From NCBI GenBank assembly GCA_964387945.1, contig CAYLYX010000015.1, positions 1 through 64,000 of the forward strand: a stretch of DNA of 64,000 bases. The letters are read 5' to 3'. Source of the DNA: Parvicella sp964387945 (GTDB lineage Bacteria > Bacteroidota > Bacteroidia > Flavobacteriales_D > Parvicellaceae). Made by a program: the position numbers and the translations under genes. Of the stretch, positions 50,959 through 58,966 are shown piece by piece (position 1 is the first letter of the stretch; each line of letters begins with the position of its first letter). The notes under the pieces were generated by a model, which did not search any database, had not been told where the DNA came from, and saw only the letters and a list, made by a program, of their open reading frames with translations.

Positions 50959-53850
50959 TTACTTGAGGGTATAGCCAATAGAAAAGGAGAAGGTTCTTCC
51001 TTGTCTCAAGTAATCATAAACTTGAGGTTCTGCATTATAGGCCTCGTAGAACCTCCTTTTAGCATTCGTCTCACTGTCTAGGATGTTTTGAACCGTTAAA
51101 CTTCCTTTCCATTGCATATTCTTTCCAAACTTCTTACTGATCTTAAAGTTTAAACTGTGGAAGGGTTGTTCGTATACATCAGGAATAATTCCTGTACCGA
51201 TAACTGCAAGGCGTTTTCCTTGGACATTATAACTGAGGTTGGCATCGATACCTAAAGAATCTTGACCGAAGGAAACAAAGCCGTTAATCATGAATGGAGA
51301 CTGACCAAACATGGGGCGGTAATCATCAATTACTTCCCCTTCTCTAGCATAACTTTCACGAACTTCTTTCTCGGTTTGTCCATTCAATACTACTTTGTTC
51401 ATGTCAATTCTTGATTCAACATAGGTGAAGTTGGCACCCAGATATAACTTTTTATAATCTTCCTCTTGCCACCCAATTCGCTTTCTGACCTCAAACTCAA
51501 CACCATAAACATCTGCTTCACCAGCATTTGTAGGTTGGATATCATTAGGTGAGGTTTCAAAAACGGCAATTTCAATTGGGTTAATAAACTTTTTATAGAA
51601 TACGCTGGCACTCAATACTTCTGTTCTTCCATAAAAATATTCCCATCTCAAATCTGCGTTGTGAATGGTTGTTTGCAAGAGATCAATATTTCCATTAAAG
51701 GTTCTTCCTTGAATTGGATCGTAAATCTGGGCGTTGGATTTCTCCCTAAACGAGGGTCTTGCTAGTGTCTGAGAATAAGAAGCTCTTATGTTCATCGTTT
51801 CAAACAAAGAGTCTTTTATTGCATACACAAGGTTGACAGCAGGTAGAAAGTTAAGTTCATTGAGGGTTTCAGCATTGTTAAGCTCTATGGAGTTGTCAAA
51901 ATTCACCCCAGTGTACTTATAAATTGCCTGTTCGACTCTTACACCGTAAATTGCCTTTAACTTTTCGTTTACGGGATACTCATGCATAGCGAATCCACCG
52001 ATAACTAATTGAGAACCCTCAAAAGTATTTGCAAATTGACGCTCTCCATCTCCAAATGTTCCTGAATCTGTTTCTGCTGTCCAGATATTCTCTTCTTCGA
52101 AGAACCAGTTTGGATCATTAGGAAGGTTGACGATTTTTTCAACTCTAAAGATGTAATCCAAGATTCGATAATCTCTTTGCTTGTAAGTTTCAGCTCCTCC
52201 AAATTTAATTTTTGATTCAAGAGAATCTTTTGTCTTATAGGAATATTCAAAGTCAAACTTAGCGTTCAAATTAGTTTCATTGAGATCTCTATATATTCTG
52301 AGTATTTCGGCTCCAACACTTTGGTTGTATTGATATAAGGTGTTGTTTTCGTCTACAGGGTCTGGAACTTCTTCAAGTACAGTACTTCTGATATCAGGAT
52401 CATTTAAAGTAGCAAGAGAAGGAGACAGACTCCAGTTTGCCATCCATTTATTCTTCTTTAGTGTGTGTTTTCCTGATAAGTTGATGTTCGTTACTGACCT
52501 CTGGGTATACTGCAAACTTTGTTTTACCAGAATTGCAGGATTTTCTTCAAAGTTTTGTTCACGTTGACTAGTTGCACTTGACTGACCATTTTGAGTATGG
52601 AAAACGTTTAAAGACAACTTATGCACTTTGTTAATCTTAATGGATTGACCTAACAGTGCAGACCAAATTACATTGTGTGTTCCAAGATCACCTGCAGTTT
52701 TTCTGTCTGCAAAGAGTTCATATTGACTACTATCTGGATACTTTCGATAGGCGTTGAACTTTGCATTCTCATAGAAGGTGTAGTTATTCTGGTAGTTCAG
52801 GTATAAGTTATAACCGTAGTCGATATCCTTTTTGTCGCTGTTGATTTGATTTCCGAACCCGAATGAATAACTCTGATTCATCAAGGCAGTTCCAGATTCA
52901 ACCGCCATTTGTGGATTGAATGATTTGGTAAGGTCCGTAAGTCGTTGCTGTTCAGCTGGATCCCCGGTAGATGGATCTGGAAAAGCTGTGTTTGGATGTA
53001 CTGGAAGAGCTCTAGTACCATCGTCAAAACCAAGAAAATCTGTACTACTTTTAGAATAAAGAATGAAGTCAGGGTTAAAGGTTGTAATTGAATTATAGCC
53101 AAACCCTGCTGAAAAGCTCAGCGTTTTCTTAGAAGGGAAGTCTTTGGTGACGATGTCAACCAGCCCTCCCGTATAGTCTCCTGGTAGGTCTGGTGTAAAG
53201 GTTTTATATACCGTAATGTTGTCAATAAGATTGGTTGGGAAAATATCCATTTGGATGGTGTTACGATCAGGGTCTAGTCCAGGAATTACCATTCCGTTTA
53301 GGATTGTTTTAGTATATCGATCTCCCAATCCACGAACATATACGTATTTTCCGCCTTCTACAGAAACCCCTGTAACACGTTTGATTACTTCACCAGCATC
53401 ACCATCGCCTGTTTTTTTCATTTGTTCCGAAGAGGTTCCATCTACCATGTTCGTGGATTTCATTTTCTCACGATCAAATGCTGCCATGGTGTTGGATGCT
53501 TTCTTTTCTGCAGTAACTGTAAACTCAACTAAAACTTCGTTGGAAGTTCCTAGTTGCACATTTTCAACAATTGTTTCATCAGCAACTAGTGTAAACTCTT
53601 TTTCTGTATTCGCGTAAGAAGTAAAGGAGTATACAATTGTGTAAGTTCCAGGTTCAAGTTTGAGTGTATAGTTACCATCCAAATCTGAAGTAGTTCCTTT
53701 AGAAACATCTCCTTTTACATAAATGTTTGCAAACGGTAGCGTTTCTCCGTTGGTCTTGTCGGTAACCTGACCTCTTAGTATTCCCTTTTGTCCAAGTGCT
53801 ACAATTCCCGAAAAAATAAGAATTGAAATGAAGATTAATCTTGTTGTCAT
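50959..53850 (-). CDS. TonB-dependent outer-membrane receptor with CarboxypepD_reg domain
   Basis: A 963-residue receptor. A signal peptide (to ALGQ, about 21) precedes a CarboxypepD_reg-like domain (24-110, RGQVTDKTNGETLPFANIYV). The plug (about 130-250) has VTGVSVEGGKYVYVRGLGDRYTKTILNG and GDYTGGLVDIVTKDF, and a 22-strand-type barrel ends in aromatic-rich SFSIGYTLK. No SusD partner is adjacent, so it is probably not a glycan SusC. It follows a beta-helix lipoprotein gene that may act with it; the ligand is unknown. Confidence 0.92.
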   Translation of the reverse strand: MTTRLIFISILIFSGIVALGQKGILRGQVTDKTNGETLPFANIYVKGDVSKGTTSDLDGNYTLKLEPGTYTIVYSFTSYANTEKEFTLVADETIVENVQLGTSNEVLVEFTVTAEKKASNTMAAFDREKMKSTNMVDGTSSEQMKKTGDGDAGEVIKRVTGVSVEGGKYVYVRGLGDRYTKTILNGMVIPGLDPDRNTIQMDIFPTNLIDNITVYKTFTPDLPGDYTGGLVDIVTKDFPSKKTLSFSAGFGYNSITTFNPDFILYSKSSTDFLGFDDGTRALPVHPNTAFPDPSTGDPAEQQRLTDLTKSFNPQMAVESGTALMNQSYSFGFGNQINSDKKDIDYGYNLYLNYQNNYTFYENAKFNAYRKYPDSSQYELFADRKTAGDLGTHNVIWSALLGQSIKINKVHKLSLNVFHTQNGQSSATSQREQNFEENPAILVKQSLQYTQRSVTNINLSGKHTLKKNKWMANWSLSPSLATLNDPDIRSTVLEEVPDPVDENNTLYQYNQSVGAEILRIYRDLNETNLNAKFDFEYSYKTKDSLESKIKFGGAETYKQRDYRILDYIFRVEKIVNLPNDPNWFFEEENIWTAETDSGTFGDGERQFANTFEGSQLVIGGFAMHEYPVNEKLKAIYGVRVEQAIYKYTGVNFDNSIELNNAETLNELNFLPAVNLVYAIKDSLFETMNIRASYSQTLARPSFREKSNAQIYDPIQGRTFNGNIDLLQTTIHNADLRWEYFYGRTEVLSASVFYKKFINPIEIAVFETSPNDIQPTNAGEADVYGVEFEVRKRIGWQEEDYKKLYLGANFTYVESRIDMNKVVLNGQTEKEVRESYAREGEVIDDYRPMFGQSPFMINGFVSFGQDSLGIDANLSYNVQGKRLAVIGTGIIPDVYEQPFHSLNFKISKKFGKNMQWKGSLTVQNILDSETNAKRRFYEAYNAEPQVYDYLRQGRTFSFSIGYTLK

Positions 53851-53867
53851 TGGTTAGTGAGTATTAA

Positions 53868-53903
53868 AGAAAAAATCCAATGCGGTTTTTACCGCATTGG
53901 ATT
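53868..53903 (-). terminator. intercistronic terminator between lipoprotein and TonB receptor genes
   Basis: A perfect 13-bp stem (AATCCAATGCGGT and its complement, 4-nt loop) followed by a T run on the minus strand. It sits 24 bp before the receptor start codon, so transcription from the lipoprotein gene would be reduced before the receptor gene. Confidence 0.75.
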
Positions 53904-53930
53904 ATATTATTCAATATGAAAATCTATAAA

Positions 53931-55286
53931 TTAAAGTTTACCTTTCATTGCAGTCCATGTCCACGAGAATACTGACTCGTTAGCTCCAACTGTAGCTGCA
54001 GTTACAACAGCAGATCCAGAAGTAGTTACGGCAGTCTCCGCAGTAGCTTCCTGAGAAGAAGTACAGATATCGTTTGACTCCAATTCAACTGATCCATTGT
54101 AAACGTCAATTACGTCTGCAATTGTGTTTGTTGAAGTAACGAACTGACAGTTCGAAATAGTTAGCGATGGAGAAGCATCTGTTAAGTTTGAGTAAGCATC
54201 TGTTTTTACCGTACAAGTTGTTGTGTCAGAAAAAGAAGATCTGAACTTAAGAACTTTTCCAGTGTAACCTTCAAAAGCAATGTTTGAAAGCGTTCCTTGC
54301 GTTTTTGATTTTAAATCTCCACCAGTCTTTGTTGAGTATCCTTTAACAGTTCCGTTTGATAAAGTGAAGAATCCATTAGTCAATGTTCCTTCAGGACCAT
54401 CAAGTTCTAACGCTTCATCTGTATTATCATTTTGTACAACTACCCAGTTGTCAACAGTACCAGCATAGTTTTGATCTACATCTAATCCGTCATCTTGAAC
54501 GAAAGCAATCAAAGCATTGTCAACGTCTACTGTTCCACCAAAGAACTCGATTCCGTCATCTAGGTTAGAAACGATTTCAATGTTGCTAATTGAAGTTCCA
54601 GATCCAACACCTGCCAAAGTAAGTCCTTGGATTTCTGAACCAGCACCTAAGATAGAACCGCTGTGTCTAATAGATACGTAAGACATTGTTCCAGAGTTAT
54701 CGTTTGAAGTGGTTCCTCCATAATAGCTGTATGTTGTTGTAGCAGGAATTCCTTCTACCTGAGCTTCGTCATCACCATCAGCAGCAGAGATTGGAGCAGC
54801 TCCAAGAATAACAACACCACCCCACTTACCAGCGTCAGTCTCATCAAGGTTTGTTCCTGAAGTTTGACCAATTTCAATATCATCCAATACAGAAGTAAAG
54901 ATGATTGGAGAAGATGAAGTACCAACAGCGTTTATCATAGATCCTCTAGCAACGATCAAAGCAGAAGCGTTAGCTCCAGAACCTTCCTGTCCTTTAATGA
55001 TAGTTCCAGCCTCAATTGTAAGGGTAGCTCCATTATCAACAACTACAAGACCGTCCAACTCATAAATTTTGTCATTAGTCCAAGTAGTGTTAGAAGTAAT
55101 TGATCCAGTCACTACTTCATTTGTTTCTTCTTCTTCAGGGTATTCACAAGACCCGTCATCTTTTTTTGCTTTTTCGTTGTAGTTTGTAGCAGTCTCATCC
55201 GTACATCCTTTTTTACAAGAAGTCATAGAAACAGAAGCAACTACCAAAGCAGCTAATCCGATTTTTGTAATGTTTTTTGTGTTCAT
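53931..55286 (-). CDS. surface lipoprotein with right-handed beta-helix repeats
   Basis: About 451 residues from the ATG at 55286, chosen for the lipoprotein signal with lipobox MTSC (near 20); the longer frame to 55334 has no signal. A Cys-containing motif CTDETATNYNEKAKKDDGSC follows, common in secreted Bacteroidota proteins. The rest is strand-and-turn repeats rich in Gly, Ser, Thr and Asp (right-handed beta-helix type). It lies upstream of the TonB receptor in the same direction. A role in binding the receptor's ligand is an inference. Confidence 0.82.
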   Translation of the reverse strand: MNTKNITKIGLAALVVASVSMTSCKKGCTDETATNYNEKAKKDDGSCEYPEEEETNEVVTGSITSNTTWTNDKIYELDGLVVVDNGATLTIEAGTIIKGQEGSGANASALIVARGSMINAVGTSSSPIIFTSVLDDIEIGQTSGTNLDETDAGKWGGVVILGAAPISAADGDDEAQVEGIPATTTYSYYGGTTSNDNSGTMSYVSIRHSGSILGAGSEIQGLTLAGVGSGTSISNIEIVSNLDDGIEFFGGTVDVDNALIAFVQDDGLDVDQNYAGTVDNWVVVQNDNTDEALELDGPEGTLTNGFFTLSNGTVKGYSTKTGGDLKSKTQGTLSNIAFEGYTGKVLKFRSSFSDTTTCTVKTDAYSNLTDASPSLTISNCQFVTSTNTIADVIDVYNGSVELESNDICTSSQEATAETAVTTSGSAVVTAATVGANESVFSWTWTAMKGKL

Positions 55287-55339
55287 CTTTTTGTGTTTAG
55301 TTTGATTGAATTTCACGATGCAAAAATGAGTCAATCAAT

Positions 55340-55405
55340 TTAACTGCTGCTTACCTGAAAATTATGAGTAAATAAACGTTGTGTTACCTTAATGTTATGA
55401 GTTGA
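55340..55405. promoter_or_regulatory. six 11-bp-phased direct-repeat units (candidate OmpR/PhoB-type operator)
   Basis: Units starting every 11 bp read TTAACTG (55340), TTACCTG (55351), TTATGAG (55362), TAAACGT (55373), TTACCTT (55384) and TTATGAG (55395). The blocks 55351-55369 and 55384-55402 match at 16 of 19 positions, 33 bp apart. Regulators of the OmpR/PhoB/PhoP family bind such 11-bp direct repeats, and a gene of that family starts 200 bp away. It lies 54 bp upstream of the lipoprotein gene. Confidence 0.55.
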
Positions 55406-55583
55406 GAATAATTAAACTTTACCCCATGAATGAGTCGAATACTGCGGAATGTTGTTTTGCTAATTGATTGATAGTAAGCACTTTGTTTATTTGTTAAGTT
55501 CATTGTTAACAAAATGTGAATGGTTTCATGTTCTTTTAAGAATGTAATAAACGGGGTTTAAAGTTCAGGTTAATCACTGCGAA

Positions 55584-55591
55584 TATATTTG
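55584..55591 (+). promoter_or_regulatory. -7 promoter element for the PhoB-like regulator
   Basis: TATATTTG, 14-20 nt before the candidate start codons at 55606 and 55612. A TTTA about 23 bp upstream is a poor -33 match. Confidence 0.5.
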
Positions 55592-55605
55592 CCGTGAACA
55601 AATGA

Positions 55606-56322
55606 ATGACCATGAACAAGATTCTTATAGCAGATGATGATCCAGAGATTCAAACGTTTCTCACTTATAATTTCGAAAAGGAAAATTATAGGGTGCACAA
55701 AGCTTCCAATGGGCAAGAAGCCGTTGAAAAAGCAGGTATGATTCGTCCAGATATTATTCTGATGGATTTAATGATGCCAATAATGGATGGCGTAGAAGCT
55801 ACTTTTCATATAAAGAATAATGAGGATTTGAAAGGGATTCCAGTCATTATGATTTCAGCTAGGTCAGAAGATTATTCAGTCATCGCTGGATTAGATGGAG
55901 GAGCAGACGATTATATTGTTAAGCCAGTTCGTTTTAAAGTCTTGCTTAAGAAAATAGAGGCGCTCCTGAAAAGAAGATCGAAGACTTCTAAGGTTAACTT
56001 TTCAGAAGAATATAATGATGGCAGACTTTACTTAAATAGAGCCTCTCATGAGGTTAAGTTTAATGGAGAGTTTGTTGAGTTAGCCAACAAAGAGTTTGAT
56101 CTCGTATCGTTGTTAGTTTCTCAACCTGAAAAAGTCTTTTCAAGGGATGAGATTTTGAATAAAATCTGGAATAGAGAAGTGTTGGTTGGAGAACGAACGA
56201 TTGATGTTCACGTCAGAAAACTTAGGTCTAAATTCGGTAAGGAGTTCATTAAGACAGTTAATGGAGTGGGATATAAATACATTGTGAGAAATAGTGAGCA
56301 ACAAAAAACGAATACTATCTAA
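55606..56322 (+). CDS. OmpR/PhoB-type response regulator
   Basis: A 238-residue regulator (236 if the ATG at 55612 is used). The receiver domain has ADDD, phosphoacceptor Asp54 in IILMDLMMP, and YIVKPVRF. The winged-helix DNA-binding domain ends with VGERTIDVHVRKLRSKFG and VNGVGYKYI. No histidine kinase is adjacent; instead it overlaps by 29 bp a gene for a membrane-bound SpoIIE-type phosphatase. Confidence 0.95.
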   Translation: MTMNKILIADDDPEIQTFLTYNFEKENYRVHKASNGQEAVEKAGMIRPDIILMDLMMPIMDGVEATFHIKNNEDLKGIPVIMISARSEDYSVIAGLDGGADDYIVKPVRFKVLLKKIEALLKRRSKTSKVNFSEEYNDGRLYLNRASHEVKFNGEFVELANKEFDLVSLLVSQPEKVFSRDEILNKIWNREVLVGERTIDVHVRKLRSKFGKEFIKTVNGVGYKYIVRNSEQQKTNTI

Positions 56323-58330
56323 GTGGAATAATTTTCCAATATTCTATAAAACGCTTATTTCTTTTATTAGCATACTCTTGTTATGCTTTATTGTTTTTGC
56401 CTTCTGGAATGTAATGATGGTGAAAAAACAAGGGTTAATTGACTTAAAAAAGGAGCTGTATAAGATAGAAAGCGATATCAACTTGTCTGGTGTGGCAGCC
56501 AATCAATTTCTTTTTTGGGATACAAAAGATACACCTTTTTACATTAATGGTTCTTCTGACAACATCACGAATTTTCATGCTAGTATATCTAAAACAAAAG
56601 AGGACGTCATTGCGCTGAAAGAATCTTCTGGCTTAAGAAATGCCGAAATCAAAGAAAAGTTATCACAGATCGAGGATGACCTAGACAAACTGGTGGTCCT
56701 GTTTGAGCAGACAAAGCAAGTTATGCTTAAAAAAGGCTACTATAATTATGGGATAGTTGGTGAATTTCGAAGCATAGCGCATGACTTAGAAGAGAATAAT
56801 ACAGGGATCATTAGTATGGACAATTTACTTATGTTGAGAAGACATGAGAAAGATTACCTACTAAGAAGCGATGTGAGTTACGTACGAAAATTCGTCAATC
56901 GAATGGCAGATGTTACCAATAGCGTGAACCATCAGAGTATTTCAACGCTTGAAAAGAAAGCCATCATCAATGAACTTCAGACTTACCGAAGACTGTTCAT
57001 CAGTTATTATCTTTTAGACGTTAAGATTTCTGGTAAAGATGGATTATTACAGCAATTCTCTTTAGCGTCTAAAGATGTTCAGGCTCAGTTAGCAGCTATG
57101 GATGAACAGCTAGATTTTTACGTACTTGAAATGGACAAGTTCTACTCTGTGGTGCTTATTGTTATCATGATTCTATTGGTTGGGTTAACCTTTTTCTTCA
57201 TTTATCAATTGTCTAGAAGTTTGTCTGACCCCATTCGAAAGTTGAATGTGGGCATTCGTGGTTTTGTGGAAAGTAACTTTGAGTCCAAGTCGTATTTGGG
57301 ATCTAGAAGACGAACGGATGAGATTGGTTCGTTGACGAATAATTTTTATCGTTTGCAAATCGAGATTGCGGATACATTCAGAAAGTACAGGGAAGATGCT
57401 GAAATTAAGCACGGGAAACTAGTCCGTCAGAAGGAAAGAATCGAGATTCAGAAGTTTTTGTTAAACGAACACCGTGAAATGCTTTCTGAGACCAACAAAA
57501 GGATTCAAGAAAGTTTGAATTATGCGCAGAGAATACAGAATAACCTACTACCAACATTAGACAATAACGTGCTAGAAGTTCCTGGTTTTGAATTATGGTA
57601 CAAACCCAAGGATGTGGTAAGCGGGGATTTCTACTGGTATCACAAGAAAGGAGACTATGTTTATTTGGCATTAGCTGATTGTACAGGACATGGAGTACCA
57701 GGTGCTATTCTGAGTGTGCTTGGAATCAGTATGTTGGATGCAGCGCTAAACCAGCGAGACCTAGATCTTCCTTCTGAAATTTTATCCTTTACCAATGAAG
57801 AAATTATCAGGATTCTCAATAAAGAATCATCGGGAGATGCTCTTTTTGATAGTATCGATATGTCTCTCATTCGTTTGGATACCAAACGAAAGGAGCTGAT
57901 TATTTGCTCCGCAAATACAGACTACGTAATCATTTCTGAAGGCAAAGTCTTAAGAAAAAAGCCTTCTAGATGTTCAGTTGGCTCCTCGCATTTATATGGT
58001 TACAGTGGAAATTATTACGAAGATGATATCTACAACTACAAAGATTTAGATGGAATTTTCCTCTATTCTGATGGAATTGTAGATCAGTTTAGCGAGCGAA
58101 CAAATAAAAAGTTCAAATGGAGAAGGTTTGCCGCCATCCTAGCAGAAGGTGGTCAATTAAACGAAGTAGTGAGCAAAGTTAGAATGGAAGTGAGTAGGTG
58201 GAAAGGTTCAAAAGAGCAAACGGATGACATCACATTAATTGGGGTTTCACTCAATGATCTTGTCATTCCTCGTACTTCAGTAGAAACAAAAGTAGAACCT
58301 AAAGTTACCGAAGGCGTTCAACAGATTTGA
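56294..58330 (+). CDS. membrane sensor with HAMP and SpoIIE/PP2C phosphatase domain
   Basis: A 678-residue protein starting at GTG 56294 inside the 3' end of the regulator gene. Membrane helices at about 21-42 and 285-304 flank a helical periplasmic sensor that contains LLMLRRHEKDYLLR, the mark of the HBM/four-helix-bundle type. HAMP (about 305-360), a coiled coil and a PP2C-like SpoIIE domain (about 420-650) follow, with LALADCTGHGVPGAI, FLYSDGIVDQF and QTDDITLIGV carrying the metal-binding Asp residues. It probably dephosphorylates a serine-phosphorylated partner protein. Confidence 0.92.
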   Translation: MSNKKRILSKWNNFPIFYKTLISFISILLLCFIVFAFWNVMMVKKQGLIDLKKELYKIESDINLSGVAANQFLFWDTKDTPFYINGSSDNITNFHASISKTKEDVIALKESSGLRNAEIKEKLSQIEDDLDKLVVLFEQTKQVMLKKGYYNYGIVGEFRSIAHDLEENNTGIISMDNLLMLRRHEKDYLLRSDVSYVRKFVNRMADVTNSVNHQSISTLEKKAIINELQTYRRLFISYYLLDVKISGKDGLLQQFSLASKDVQAQLAAMDEQLDFYVLEMDKFYSVVLIVIMILLVGLTFFFIYQLSRSLSDPIRKLNVGIRGFVESNFESKSYLGSRRRTDEIGSLTNNFYRLQIEIADTFRKYREDAEIKHGKLVRQKERIEIQKFLLNEHREMLSETNKRIQESLNYAQRIQNNLLPTLDNNVLEVPGFELWYKPKDVVSGDFYWYHKKGDYVYLALADCTGHGVPGAILSVLGISMLDAALNQRDLDLPSEILSFTNEEIIRILNKESSGDALFDSIDMSLIRLDTKRKELIICSANTDYVIISEGKVLRKKPSRCSVGSSHLYGYSGNYYEDDIYNYKDLDGIFLYSDGIVDQFSERTNKKFKWRRFAAILAEGGQLNEVVSKVRMEVSRWKGSKEQTDDITLIGVSLNDLVIPRTSVETKVEPKVTEGVQQI

Positions 58331-58763
58331 CCAATTCTTCGTCTTTCTTGATTCTTCTGTTCGCCAAAAAAGTGAATGCAAAGGCAGCTACTGGAAGATA
58401 AAGCCCAAATTGATATTTGATTGATTCTTCTGAAACAGATAGGTCGCCTGCAATGGTTGAAGTGTCAATAAATAGCATCACGACCATTCCAAGAATTAAC
58501 AAGTAGTTGATCTTTCCTAGGTTTAGTTGACGTTTACGATTCTTAAATTGAGTGATGCCAAACAGCGCCAATCCAATGATAAGCCCAATAACAATATAGT
58601 ACGGAAACCAAACCGTAGCACTTTCTGATTTAGGCGATAACCCAAACAGGTTAAAAGTTGTATCTCCTGATTCCATTGGATAAACTGCAAAAGGTAGAGC
58701 AAGTGTTAAGGACATGCTAATGATAACTAATGCTAAGTAAACGGTTTGCGCTCTCTGCCACAT
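58305..58763 (-). CDS. DUF4293-type four-helix membrane protein
   Basis: About 152 residues from the ATG at 58763 (MWQRAQTVYL...); the longer frame is rejected because a -7 box lies at 58779-58786. Four membrane helices and the conserved start IWQRIQT-like segment fit DUF4293. It overlaps the convergent phosphatase gene by 26 bp. Function unknown. Confidence 0.82.
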   Translation of the reverse strand: MWQRAQTVYLALVIISMSLTLALPFAVYPMESGDTTFNLFGLSPKSESATVWFPYYIVIGLIIGLALFGITQFKNRKRQLNLGKINYLLILGMVVMLFIDTSTIAGDLSVSEESIKYQFGLYLPVAAFAFTFLANRRIKKDEELVKSVERLR

Positions 58764-58778
58764 GATTCTAGTTTTTTG

Positions 58779-58786
58779 CAAATATA
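58779..58786 (-). promoter_or_regulatory. -7 promoter element for the DUF4293 gene
   Basis: TATATTTG on the minus strand, 15 nt upstream of the start. Confidence 0.5.
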
Positions 58787-58852
58787 CACGTTCCCTCAAA
58801 AGACCTAAGGATAAAAAAAAATATAAATGCACTGACCAATATAAATTAATTG

Positions 58853-58860
58853 TATATTTG
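58853..58860 (+). promoter_or_regulatory. -7 promoter element for rho
   Basis: TATATTTG on the plus strand, about 106 nt before the rho ATG. It implies an untranslated leader of about 100 nt, which could serve autoregulation, as known for rho in other bacteria. Confidence 0.45.
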
Positions 58861-58966
58861 CGTAGTGTTAAGTCAAGGCGAGCACAATTCTCTGTGTCCA
58901 TCCAGCTTGACGTTTTCAATACAGATTTTGAAATAATTCAATAAAGACAATCACTATTTTTCTTAT

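Larger units (their letters stand above)
55287..55605. promoter_or_regulatory. divergent intergenic regulatory region
   Basis: A 319-bp AT-rich region between the lipoprotein gene (minus) and the PhoB-like regulator (plus). It holds the phased direct repeats at 55340-55405, a perfect palindrome TTGTTAACAA at 55503-55512 preceded by a related TTGTTAA at 55491, and the regulator's -7 box at 55584. No open frame of coding character was seen. Confidence 0.6.
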
